NCBI RefSeq assembly: GCF_000935125.1
Contig: NZ_JRKI01000018.1
Coordinates: forward strand, 248,001-312,000
From: Streptomyces natalensis ATCC 27448
GTDB taxonomy: Bacteria; Actinomycetota; Actinomycetes; Streptomycetales; Streptomycetaceae
Length of the DNA stretch: 64,000 nt
Direction: 5' to 3'
Shown: in pieces, positions 16,304 to 24,306 of the stretch
How the letters are laid out: every line of letters begins with the position of its first letter
How positions within the stretch are numbered: position 1 is the stretch's first letter
Position numbers and translations under genes: made by a program
Notes under the pieces: model-generated
What the model saw: only the letters and a program-made list of their open reading frames with translations
The model's database searches: none
What the model was told of the DNA's origin: nothing

Positions 16304-16723
16304 TCAGCCCTCCTGGCCGTCGCGGCCGCCGTCTTGACCGGCGTGGCCGCCGTCCTGGCCGTCGTGGCGCTCCAGGAACTGACCGGCCGTCTCCTGGTCC
16401 CACCACACGGCGTACATCTGGAATTCCTCCGCGCCGTCGTTGATCACCTGGTGGTCGGTGTGCGGGGGGAAGTGGACGATGTCGCCCTGGCGGAAGGTGA
16501 TCTCCTTGCCCTCGGAGGAGAGCGTGGCCTCGCCGGTCATCGCGATGAAGATCTCGTAGTCGGGGTGGGCATGGCGGGTGGTCGAGGTGCCCGGCGCGAC
16601 GACGCACCAGGCGCCCTTGAAGGGCGAGTTGAGCGCCGGCCACGGCTTGAGGAGCTGGGAGAAACCGTTCTCCGGGCCCAGGGTGCTGCGGTCGAGACTG
16701 CGCATCTCCATGGAGTTCACCAT
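16304..16723 (-). CDS. Stand-alone cupin, hydrazine synthetase subunit
   Basis: The 139-residue single-domain cupin has metal-binding residues in the usual order: His51, His53 and Glu57 in RHAHPDYE, and His91 in the second motif (FPPHTDHQVIND). A low-complexity tail follows (GQDGGHAGQDGGRDGQEG). Zinc cupin domains of this type, fused in front of MetRS-like domains, rearrange the ester of N6-hydroxylysine into an N-N bond. The stop is 3 nt before the MetRS-like start, so the gene order matches the domain order of the fused enzymes. ATG 723 is used as start (16723); ATG 16711 and 16705 are also in frame. Confidence 0.82.
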   Translation of the reverse strand: MVNSMEMRSLDRSTLGPENGFSQLLKPWPALNSPFKGAWCVVAPGTSTTRHAHPDYEIFIAMTGEATLSSEGKEITFRQGDIVHFPPHTDHQVINDGAEEFQMYAVWWDQETAGQFLERHDGQDGGHAGQDGGRDGQEG

Positions 16724-16818
16724 TCTCGGGTTGCGGGGTGGTTGTGGTGGGGTGCTACTCGTGTGGTGCGTCCGGGCGAAGACGTCCGTGGGAGCTTGTG
16801 TGGCAGCTTGTGCGGGCG

Positions 16819-17817
16819 CTACAGCCCGGCGGCCGCGAGGCGCATACGGCGGTGTGTGCCGTCGTAGGCGACGGCGGCGGGCAGCAACGACTTGGGGACC
16901 TTGGTCACCGCGGTGTAGTCCGCGTCCACCACGTTCGCCAGCGGTGCCCGGCAGGTCTGGGAGAGAAGCTGATACGCGTCCATGGTGGTCAGGCCGTAGA
17001 GCGATGCCAGCCAGCGCACCATGTCCGTCTGGGAGATCCGCCAGGCGTCCTCCAGGGGCCGGGCCGATCCCACGCTGATCCAGTGGTCGTCGTCCTCGAT
17101 ACGCGGCCGGCCGGGCGCGCCGCCCTTGAGCAGGTCCACGAGGAGCGTCACCCGCATCGCGCCCTCGACCGCGGTACCGCAGGATTCGCCCTCGCCCTGC
17201 CGGTAGTGCCCGTCGCCGACCGAGAAGAGGGCGCCCTCGGTGTGTACGCCGAGATAGCAGGTCGCACCGGCCCGCATCTGCGGGGTGTCGAGGTTGCCGC
17301 CGAAGGGCCCGGCGGCGAGGGAGGACCGCACTTCGCCCGCGGCCGGGGCGACGCCCACCGTGCCGAGCATCGGTGCGAGGGGCAGGTCCACGCGGAAGTC
17401 GCTGTCCAGCGCCGCGTATTGGACGGTGCCGGCCGCACTGTCGACCGGATAGATCCAGGTCCGTTCGGGGAGCGCGGGGTGCAGGGTGGCGGTGCGGTCG
17501 GTGCCGGTGAGTCCGCCGAAGAACGGGAAGGTGGTGGAGACGCCCCAGTCCCGCGCCGGGGTGAGGTCCACGAGGTGCAGCACCAGGGTGTCGCCGGGTT
17601 CGGCGCCCTCGACGTGGAAGGGGCCGGTCTGCGGGTTGATGTACCGGTCGTCGAGGAGGGCGCTCGGCCGGTCCGAACTGCTGCGTAATCGCCCGCCGAA
17701 CGCGTCCTCGGTCCACAGTCGCAGCACCGTCCCCGGCCGGATACGCATGACCGGTTCGGCCCCGCCGAACGTCCACACCAGCTGTTCCAGGGACGGGGTG
17801 AACTCACGCGTCTCCAT
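16819..17817 (-). CDS. Acetamidase/formamidase family protein
   Basis: The 332-residue protein matches the FmdA/AmdA family. GDTLVLHLVDLTP, FPFFGG, the acidic GVHTEGALFSVGDGHYRQGEGE metal/active-site region (split here for length: GVHTEGALFSVGD, then GHYRQGEGE) and GSARPLEDA are typical. These zinc enzymes hydrolyse short amides such as formamide and acetamide. Start ATG 17817 has AAAGGTG 8 nt upstream. It is the first gene of the hydrazine operon, about 95 bp before the cupin. It may remove an N-formyl or N-acetyl group or hydrolyse a carboxamide or hydrazide of an intermediate. Why it comes first is unclear. Confidence 0.8.
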   Translation of the reverse strand: METREFTPSLEQLVWTFGGAEPVMRIRPGTVLRLWTEDAFGGRLRSSSDRPSALLDDRYINPQTGPFHVEGAEPGDTLVLHLVDLTPARDWGVSTTFPFFGGLTGTDRTATLHPALPERTWIYPVDSAAGTVQYAALDSDFRVDLPLAPMLGTVGVAPAAGEVRSSLAAGPFGGNLDTPQMRAGATCYLGVHTEGALFSVGDGHYRQGEGESCGTAVEGAMRVTLLVDLLKGGAPGRPRIEDDDHWISVGSARPLEDAWRISQTDMVRWLASLYGLTTMDAYQLLSQTCRAPLANVVDADYTAVTKVPKSLLPAAVAYDGTHRRMRLAAAGL

Positions 17818-17847
17818 GCCGGGGCACCTTTCGGGACAGAGGGTTTC

Positions 17848-17920
17848 GGTAAGCCATCGGTAAGTCATCGGTGTCGGTCAGTCATCGGTACCGGCAAGCC
17901 ATCGGTATCGGTAAGTCATC
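17848..17920 (-). repeat. Short tandem repeat in the hydrazine operon leader
   Basis: On the plus strand, units of the form GGTAAGTCATC occur five times, twice with 11-bp spacing and then three times with 17-bp spacing because GGTGTC, GGTACC or GGTATC is inserted in front. The array ends about 30 bp upstream of the formamidase start and would be transcribed in the 5' leader. Function unknown; slippage or a protein/RNA binding array are possible. Confidence 0.75.
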
Positions 17921-17999
17921 GGTTCGTCACGGGCACAATGCCGGGGAAGGCACGTCAACGGCCGGTCTCCAGCACGGCCGTGGGCATTGTGGGCACGGT

Positions 18000-18036
18000 G
18001 AAATGCCCGGAGGGCGCCCGCATTCGCGGGCATTTC
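18000..18036. promoter_or_regulatory. Leader hairpin
   Basis: A perfect 10-bp inverted repeat, GAAATGCCCG (18000-18009) and CGGGCATTTC (18027-18036), encloses a 17-nt loop. It lies between the SARP promoter and the formamidase start, so it would form in the operon leader. It could be an attenuator, a processing site or a partial terminator. Confidence 0.5.
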
Positions 18037-18426
18037 GCTCCCGGGGATTTCGGTGGCCACGCCCTGACCCGACGCAATGCCCCCTTCACCGGCGGGGAAT
18101 TCGGCCGGGACTCGGAATTTCACGGGGTCGGCGCGGAGAACGGGAACGACTGCGGGGAATGGGCTGAACCGAGCGGCCCGCTGCGGGACCGGAGGTGCGA
18201 CGTCACTGGCTACCTTTCGTGCGGTGTGGGGGCCCCGCACCGGAGAGCGGCGGACGGCGGGGCTTTGGGCGCAGAAAGCGGCCGTGCCTCATGGTGAAAG
18301 GCACGAGCGGTGGTGTGAAAAGCGCTCAGTTGGTGGCAGATCGGACGCGGCCGAGGGCGTGGCCGGCCGTGCTGGAAAGCGGATGCTGCCGGGATGGCCC
18401 CGGATCCGCGGTAATGGTCGGAGTGG

Positions 18427-18459
18427 GCACTAGCCTGGGCTCCTATCCCCCGTCTATCG
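18427..18459 (-). promoter_or_regulatory. SARP-type operator-promoter for the hydrazine operon
   Basis: On the minus strand, CGATAG (18459-18454) and GGATAG (18448-18443) are 11 bp apart, and a -10-like TAGTGC starts at 18432, 16 bp after the second box starts. This is the same geometry as the four other sites in the window (31078, 39103, 51360, 53448). The second box and the -10 each differ from the consensus, so this is the weakest of the five main copies. It points at the formamidase-cupin-MetRS-like operon. Confidence 0.6.
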
Positions 18460-18880
18460 GTCGGCGCACGGGACGGAAAAGGGTGGTCAGTCCATCGCTC
18501 GGATTTCCCGTGCACAAGCATCCCAAAAACTTCCATGCCCCAAGCGGCGTGTCAAGGGGAAAGATCGAAACGACTCTTCGCCGAGACGGCACGCCATTTG
18601 GGCATCTCCGGGGCGGGCGCCCCGAATTAACACTTGTAACTAACGCGTACCGGCGCTTCCGGCGACGTGTCCGAATTCTTTCGTTCCCGGGGCGAGGACT
18701 GGACAACCCGCTTCCGGTGGCCCGGCGTTGAACAACTTCCCGGCGGCCCGGACCGCCGCGCCGCACCAGGTCGTCCGGTTCGGCCAGTTCGGCTGGTTCG
18801 GTTCGGTCGGTGGGGCCGATGTGGCCAAAGGGAAGACAGGGGTGGGAGAGTTCGACCGTGCGGGTGTGGACGACCTGATT

Positions 18881-18909
18881 CCCCTGGTGCAAGAACTCCG
18901 CACCAGGGG
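18881..18909. terminator. Terminator hairpin after the lysine-catabolism operon
   Basis: CCCCTGGTGC (18881-18890) pairs perfectly with GCACCAGGGG (18900-18909) over a 9-nt loop. It lies 55 bp beyond the ALDH stop, in the right place to end the minus-strand operon. Confidence 0.75.
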
Positions 18910-18964
18910 AACGGGAGACCGGCGGACGGCCGGACCGCCGGACGGCCGGACCGGCGGTGAGCGC

Positions 18965-20494
18965 CTAGAGGAAGCTGACGTTCTGGGCCAGGGCGAGCGT
19001 GCTGGAGTAGTTGATGGTGTTGGTGGCCGGGCGCATATAGGCGCGCCAGGCGTCGGAGCCGGACTCGCGCCCGCCGCCGGTCTCCTTCTCCCCACCGAAT
19101 GCGCCGCCGATCTCCGCGCCTGAGGTGCCGATGTTGACGTTGGCGATACCGCAGTCGGAGCCCTCGGCGGAGAGGAAGAGTTCGGCCTCCTGCTGGTCGC
19201 GCGTGAAGATGCTGGAGGACAGGCCCTGTGGGACGTCGTTGTGCAGGGCGATGGCCTCGTCGAGCGTGTCGTAGGTCAGGACGTAGAGGATCGGGGCGAA
19301 GGTCTCCTCCCGGACGACGTCGGTCTGTTCGTCGACGCGGACGAGGACCGGCTCGGCGTAGGCGGCCCGCGGTGCGGCGTCGGCCAGGCGCCGCCCGCCG
19401 CCCGCGAGGACCTTGCCGCCCTGCGCCTGGACCCGGGCGAGGGCGTCCTGCATGCCGTCGAGGGCCTGGGGGGAGATGAGCGGTCCGACGAGGGTGTGCT
19501 CGTCGAACGGGTCGCCGATCGGCAACCGTGCGTAGGCGGCCGTCAGCCGGGCGGCGAGGGTGTCGGCGATATCGCGGTGGACGATGAGGCGGCGCAGGGT
19601 GGTGCAGCGCTGTCCGGCGGTGCCCGCGGCGGCGAAGACGATGCCCTGGACGGCGAGGTCGAGGTCGGCGGAGGGCGCGACGACGGCGGCGTTGTTGCCG
19701 CCGAGCTCCAGCAGGCAGCGTCCGAAGCGGGCCGCGACACGGGGCCCGACCTCGCGGCCCATCCGGGTGGAGCCGGTGGCGCTGATGAGCGCGACACGCG
19801 GATCGTCCACGAGCGTCTCGCCGACGGTGCGGTCGCCCAGCAGCAGACGGTGCACGTCGCGGGGGGCGCCGACCTCTTCTGCGGCTCGGGCCAGCAGCCG
19901 GTCGCAGGCCAGCGAGATCAGCGGGGTCAGCTCGGACGGCTTCCAGATCACGGTGTCGCCGCAGACCAGGGCCACGGCGGTGTTCCATGACCACACGGCG
20001 GCGGGGAAGTTGAACGCCGAGATGACGCCGACGACGCCGAGCGGGTGCCAGGTCTCGGCGAGGCGGTGCCCGGGGCGCTCGGAGGCGATGGTGCGGCCGT
20101 AGAGCTGGCGGGAGAGGCCGACCGCGAAATCGCAGATGTCGATCATCTCCTGGACCTCGCCGAGCGCCTCCGAGCGGATCTTGCCCGCCTCGATGGTGAT
20201 GAGGTCGGCCAGGTCGCCCTTGTGGTCCCGCAACAACTCGCCCAGGCGGCGGACGAGTTCACCCCGCCGGGGCGCCGGTGTGGTGCGCCAGGTGAGGAAC
20301 GCCTCGCGGGTGGCCCGCAGCGCGTCCTCGGTCCCGGCGGCGGTGGCGGCCGTCAGGCCGAAGAGTTCCTCGCCGGTGATCGGGCTGCGGGCCGGGAAGT
20401 CGGTGCCGTCCGGGACGGTCGCGCCGATGCGCTCCAGGCTCGTACGGGCGCGGGTGCGCAGGTCTGCGGTGGTGGGCAGAGCGGTGCTGGTCAT
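18965..20494 (-). CDS. 2-aminoadipate semialdehyde dehydrogenase (ALDH7 family)
   Basis: The 509-residue aldehyde dehydrogenase has the ALDH active-site residues: Glu in LLELGGNNAAVV and Cys in GTAGQRCTTLRR. The NAD region reads SATGSTRMG, and GGAFGGEKETGGGRESGSD near the C-terminus is typical of the ALDH7/AMASADH group. The family oxidises 2-aminoadipate 6-semialdehyde to 2-aminoadipate in lysine breakdown. It is the last gene of a three-gene operon with HglS and an FAD oxidase. The same semialdehyde is the expected by-product of hydrazine cleavage in the neighbouring operon, so it may serve both routes. Confidence 0.85.
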   Translation of the reverse strand: MTSTALPTTADLRTRARTSLERIGATVPDGTDFPARSPITGEELFGLTAATAAGTEDALRATREAFLTWRTTPAPRRGELVRRLGELLRDHKGDLADLITIEAGKIRSEALGEVQEMIDICDFAVGLSRQLYGRTIASERPGHRLAETWHPLGVVGVISAFNFPAAVWSWNTAVALVCGDTVIWKPSELTPLISLACDRLLARAAEEVGAPRDVHRLLLGDRTVGETLVDDPRVALISATGSTRMGREVGPRVAARFGRCLLELGGNNAAVVAPSADLDLAVQGIVFAAAGTAGQRCTTLRRLIVHRDIADTLAARLTAAYARLPIGDPFDEHTLVGPLISPQALDGMQDALARVQAQGGKVLAGGGRRLADAAPRAAYAEPVLVRVDEQTDVVREETFAPILYVLTYDTLDEAIALHNDVPQGLSSSIFTRDQQEAELFLSAEGSDCGIANVNIGTSGAEIGGAFGGEKETGGGRESGSDAWRAYMRPATNTINYSSTLALAQNVSFL

Positions 20495-20533
20495 GATGCT
20501 CCCTTGGGGTGTGCGGAGGCCGGTTCGCCGGGG

Positions 20534-21925
20534 TCAGCCGAGTTCGCCGTCGAGTCCGAGTTCCCGGGCGACCTGGGCGATGGAGCGGTTCTGCTGCTGC
20601 TCGTAGAGGGCATAGGGGTCGAGGACGTCACGGCCGAGGGCGCCGGAGAGCCAGCCGCTGTCGTAGGCGGCGCCTTCCTGCTCGTCGTTCCTGGAGCCCT
20701 CGCCGCTGAGGTTGGACTGGAAGATGCCGGCCGCGGAGCGGGGCAGGAAGTCCTCGTAGACGAGGGGCTCCGCCCGGACCCAGCCCTGCCGGAGCAGTTC
20801 TGCGATGCCGGCGGGCGGGCGGCGGCCGTCGCGCGGCCGGTCGGACGCGACCTGGTAGGTGAAGTACGCCAGCCCCTGTGCGGCGAGTTCCCGTTCGGTG
20901 GCGGGGACGTGCGCGGCCCACACCGTACGGGCGCAGGCGGCCCGGTCGAGTCCGGGGTGGCGGGCCGCCTGCTGGTCGACGAGGTCGAGCAGCCGGTCGT
21001 AGAGGGCCCGGCCGTTGCGTGTCACGGCGATGCCGCGGGCCTCGACCTCACCGAACCGCACCCGCAGGGCGCCGCTGGTGACGGTGCCGTCCGGGGTGCG
21101 CATCGCGCGGGGCTCGGCCAGCGCCCGGAAGGACGTCTGGCGCAGCAGCAGATCGGGACCCTGCCAGTCGGGCGGTCCCTGAATGGTGTCGATCATCTCG
21201 ATGCCGCGGTCGGCCATGCGCCGGTAGAGCTCGTCGATGTCCAGGACGCGCGGGGTGAGGTGGTTGATATGCGTGCTGCGGACGCCGCCGATGTCCGCGG
21301 CGACGGCGGAGACCCGCTCCAGGGTGGCGTACCACGCCTTGTCGACGGGCTCGGTGGACAACTCGAAGGCGGCCACGGCGAGGTGGAGGAAGCGTTCCGC
21401 GTCGTCGTCGGGCAGTTCGCGCCCGGCCGCCGCCCGGTCGGCCAGGGCAAGCAGCTCCGGCGGGAACAGCTCGCGGCCGGCGAGGAACGTCTCCAGGCGG
21501 GCTCGCAGATCGGCGTCGAAGAACCGCGGGTCGGCGGGGGTGAGCAGCGAGGTGAAGACGCGGAACGGATTGCGCGCCAGTTCCTCACCCTCGACGGGGC
21601 GGAAAGCGGTCGACACGACGGGCACCGCGCTGGCGGCGGCTTCGCGCAGATCGTAGAAGCCGACGGGACACATGCCCAACGCCCCGAAGATACGGGCGAC
21701 TTGGCCCAGCTCACCGGGCGTGCCGACCCGGATGGCGCCGTGCCGCTCGGCCGTCACCCGGCCGACGGAGCCGAGCCGTTCGGCGTCGGCGCCCCGCGCA
21801 CGCAGGACGTCCTCGTTCACCCGGCGCGAGACGTCCACCAGCGTGGTGTACGCCGGGACCTCCCGCCCGTACATGTCCGAGAGCCGCGCGGCGAAGGCGG
21901 CACGCAGCTGCCACTGACTGATCAT
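20534..21925 (-). CDS. hglS: 2-oxoadipate dioxygenase/decarboxylase (HglS)
   Basis: The 463-residue protein is a DUF1338/YdcJ-type enzyme. It uses Fe(II) and oxygen to convert 2-oxoadipate to D-2-hydroxyglutarate in lysine catabolism. The metal ligands are visible as His in AERHGAIRVG, His in THINHLTPRV and Glu in VYEDFLPRSAAGIFQSNL. The conserved GFYDLREA segment is also present. It sits between the FAD oxidase gene (28 bp upstream) and the ALDH gene (39 bp downstream), forming a route from aminoadipate semialdehyde to hydroxyglutarate. Length is as expected. Confidence 0.88.
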   Translation of the reverse strand: MISQWQLRAAFAARLSDMYGREVPAYTTLVDVSRRVNEDVLRARGADAERLGSVGRVTAERHGAIRVGTPGELGQVARIFGALGMCPVGFYDLREAAASAVPVVSTAFRPVEGEELARNPFRVFTSLLTPADPRFFDADLRARLETFLAGRELFPPELLALADRAAAGRELPDDDAERFLHLAVAAFELSTEPVDKAWYATLERVSAVAADIGGVRSTHINHLTPRVLDIDELYRRMADRGIEMIDTIQGPPDWQGPDLLLRQTSFRALAEPRAMRTPDGTVTSGALRVRFGEVEARGIAVTRNGRALYDRLLDLVDQQAARHPGLDRAACARTVWAAHVPATERELAAQGLAYFTYQVASDRPRDGRRPPAGIAELLRQGWVRAEPLVYEDFLPRSAAGIFQSNLSGEGSRNDEQEGAAYDSGWLSGALGRDVLDPYALYEQQQNRSIAQVARELGLDGELG

Positions 21926-21952
21926 CGGCGGGTCTGCCTTTCGGGCGAAGGG

Positions 21953-23251
21953 TCACACCACATGGGCTTCGGGGCGGCTCTCGGCCCCGGCCCGGAAGCG
22001 GTCGGCGGCGAGCGGGGAGATGTCGACGAACGGTTCGCGCTCCAGGTACAGGTCGCGCACGATGCCGCCGACGGCCGGGGCCTGAAGGAAGCCGTGGCCG
22101 GAGAATCCGGTGGCGTACAGGAAGTTGGTCAGCTCGCCGGAGCGTCCGATCAGCGCGTTGTGGTCCGGAGTGACCTCGTACAGCCCGGCCCAGCCGCCGG
22201 ATGTCCGCATCTGTGCCAGGGCGGGCGCGCGGTGCCGTACGACGTCCCGGAAGAGCGCGAGCCACTCGGGGGTCCAGGTGGTGTCGAAGCCGTCCGGCTG
22301 GTCCGGGTCGGCCAGGCCGAACAGCAGCCCGTCGTCGCTGTTGTGGAAGTAGGCCGAGGACGAGAAGTCGATGGTGAAGGGGATACGGGGCGCCGGGGGC
22401 GTCAGCGGCTCGGTGAAGGCGAGCTGCCGCCGCACCGGCCGTACGGGCAGCGGCACACCGGCCAGGTCGCCGATCCGCCCCGACCAGGCGCCCGCCGCGC
22501 AGATGACGGCGGAGCAGGAGACGGGGCCCCGGTCGGTGTGAACGGCGGTGACCCGGTCGCCGGCGGTGTCGATGCCGGTGACGCCGGTGTGGGTGGCGAA
22601 GACGACGCCGGCCCGGGCCGCGGCGGCGGCGTACCCCTGGACGACCAGGGCGGGGCGGGCATGGCCGTCGTCGGGGGAGTGGACGGCGGCCACCAGCCCG
22701 TCGGTGCTGAGGTACGGGCACAGTTGGCGGGCCTCGCGGGGGCCGACCATGCGACTGGGAACGTCCAGGCCGTTCTGGATCCCGACGCTGACCTCGAAGT
22801 CGGCGGCCTGCCGCTCGCTGGTGAGCAGGAACAGATAACCGACGCGGTCGAACCGGATACCGGCCCCGGGACGGTGCGGGAAGTCCTGGAAGGCGCGCAG
22901 ACTGCGGCGGCCCAGTTCGATGTTGAGCGGGTCGGAGAACTGGGCCCGCACCCCGCCGATCGGCTTGCCCGAGCTGCCGCTGCCCAGGTCGCCGCGTTCG
23001 ACCACGACGATGTTGTGCACCCCGGCCTCGGCCAGGTGGAACGCGATGCTCGTCCCCATCACGCCACCGCCGATGATCACGACATCGGCGGCCCGGGGGA
23101 CGGTACGGAAGACGGATGAGGTGGACGGGGCGGTCAGGGTGGACGAGGTCGATGGGGAGGACACGGTGGATGGGGCGGACGGGGTGGTCAATTGGCCGGT
23201 CCCTTCCTGCCGATCAGCGGTCTGTGCGTCATCGTGACGCACCCCAACCAT
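21953..23251 (-). CDS. FAD-dependent amino acid oxidase, candidate 2-aminoadipate oxidase
   Basis: The 432-residue DAO-family protein has a Ser/Thr/Pro-rich N-terminal extension of about 50 residues. The FAD motif VVIIGGGVMGTSIAFHLAE follows, then SSGKPIGGVRAQF, and a C-terminal FAD segment reads YATGFSGHGFLQAPAVGG. By position with ALDH7 and HglS it would convert 2-aminoadipate to 2-oxoadipate, or oxidise D-lysine. Start is taken at ATG 23251, but the true start may be after the low-complexity extension. It is divergent from the LysR gene, with 46 bp between them. Confidence 0.75.
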   Translation of the reverse strand: MVGVRHDDAQTADRQEGTGQLTTPSAPSTVSSPSTSSTLTAPSTSSVFRTVPRAADVVIIGGGVMGTSIAFHLAEAGVHNIVVVERGDLGSGSSGKPIGGVRAQFSDPLNIELGRRSLRAFQDFPHRPGAGIRFDRVGYLFLLTSERQAADFEVSVGIQNGLDVPSRMVGPREARQLCPYLSTDGLVAAVHSPDDGHARPALVVQGYAAAAARAGVVFATHTGVTGIDTAGDRVTAVHTDRGPVSCSAVICAAGAWSGRIGDLAGVPLPVRPVRRQLAFTEPLTPPAPRIPFTIDFSSSAYFHNSDDGLLFGLADPDQPDGFDTTWTPEWLALFRDVVRHRAPALAQMRTSGGWAGLYEVTPDHNALIGRSGELTNFLYATGFSGHGFLQAPAVGGIVRDLYLEREPFVDISPLAADRFRAGAESRPEAHVV

Positions 23252-23297
23252 TGACGTCCACGAACAGTTACTGCTTCTGATCTATTAGCCTTCCTAT

Positions 23298-24215
23298 ATG
23301 GACTGGACGAGTGCCCAGCTGCGCTCGCTGGTGGAACTGACCCGGCGGGGCACGCTCACCGCGGTGGCCCGGGCCCTGGGGTACACCCCCGGTGCGGTCT
23401 CCCAGCAGATCGCCGCCCTGGAGAAGGCCACCGGCATGGAGCTGCTGGACCGGGTGGGCCGTCGGGTGGAGCTGACCGACGCCGGGTTGACGCTGGCCCG
23501 TCATGCCGAGCGGATCCTGGCCACGGAGGCCGAGGCGGTCGAGGCCCTGGAACGCAGCCGCAACGAGGTCTCCGGGGCCCTGCTGGTCGGCCTGTTCGCG
23601 ACGGCCGCCGCGGAGATCCTGCCGCTGGCCCTGGGCCGGGTGCGCGAGGCCCATCCGGACCTGACGGTGCACAGCCGGGACATGGACGTGGACGAGGTGT
23701 ACGACGCCGTCGCCTCCGGCGGCGTGGACCTGGCACTCGGCCTGGACTATCCGGACGTGCCCATCCCGCGCGATCCGGCGCTGCGGGTGATGCAGCTGTA
23801 CCGGGAGCGGTTCTCGCTCGCCGTACCCGCCGGGTCGATGGGCGGCCGCGCCGAGGTCGCCCTCGCCGAAACCCGGGACCTGGGATGGATCCTGCCGTCG
23901 CCCGACAGCTACTACGGACGCGCCGTACGCACCGCCTGCCGGCGGGCGGGCATCGAACCGGATGTGCAGCACGAGGTGACGGACACCGCGGCCACCCTGG
24001 CGCTGGTGGAGGCGGGTATCGGGGTGAGCACGGTGACGGATCTGATGCTCGGACTGCGCGCCTCCCGCTTCGACGTGGTGCGGCTGAGCGAGACCATCGA
24101 GCGGCACATCGTCGTGGTGTTCCGCTCCTCCGCCGAGCGCCGCCCGACGGTCGCGGCGCTGGTCGACGTCCTACGGGCGGTGGCCGAAACCCGGCAGGGC
24201 CGCAGCGGCCGGTGA
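23298..24215 (+). CDS. LysR-family transcriptional regulator
   Basis: The 305-residue protein has an N-terminal winged HTH (MDWTSAQLRSLVELTRRGTL followed by VARALGYTPGAVSQQIAALE) and a substrate-binding domain typical of LysR proteins. It is transcribed divergently from the FAD oxidase/HglS/ALDH operon across a 46-bp gap. LysR regulators usually control the adjacent divergent operon with a co-inducer, so lysine, aminoadipate or oxoadipate are reasonable ligands. Confidence 0.9.
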   Translation: MDWTSAQLRSLVELTRRGTLTAVARALGYTPGAVSQQIAALEKATGMELLDRVGRRVELTDAGLTLARHAERILATEAEAVEALERSRNEVSGALLVGLFATAAAEILPLALGRVREAHPDLTVHSRDMDVDEVYDAVASGGVDLALGLDYPDVPIPRDPALRVMQLYRERFSLAVPAGSMGGRAEVALAETRDLGWILPSPDSYYGRAVRTACRRAGIEPDVQHEVTDTAATLALVEAGIGVSTVTDLMLGLRASRFDVVRLSETIERHIVVVFRSSAERRPTVAALVDVLRAVAETRQGRSGR

Positions 24216-24306
24216 GGCCGCCCGAGCCGCCTCGGACATCCGTCCGGCGAAAGGTGTGCCGAAAACCGACTCCCCGTGCGCCCCGCCCGGCGGCGATCAT
24301 GCGACG

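Larger units (their letters stand above)
17821..18964. other. 1.1-kb intergenic region with leader and control elements
   Basis: No gene is convincing here; the open frames have atypical composition and no ribosome sites. It holds, from left to right, a tandem repeat (17848-17920), a hairpin (18000-18036), a SARP-type promoter on the minus strand (18427-18459), and a terminator of the ALDH operon (18881-18909). An A+T-richer patch with TTAACACTTGTAACTAACG lies near 18626-18645. The hydrazine operon would therefore have a leader of about 600 nt if it starts at the SARP promoter. Confidence 0.5.

Noticed and set aside
17878..18240. 120-codon open frame on the minus strand in front of the formamidase gene
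   Set aside because: Runs through the hairpin and the tandem repeat, with no ribosome site and no conserved features.
20045..23119. 1024-codon open frame on the plus strand
   Set aside because: Antisense of hglS and the FAD oxidase gene; no domains recognisable.
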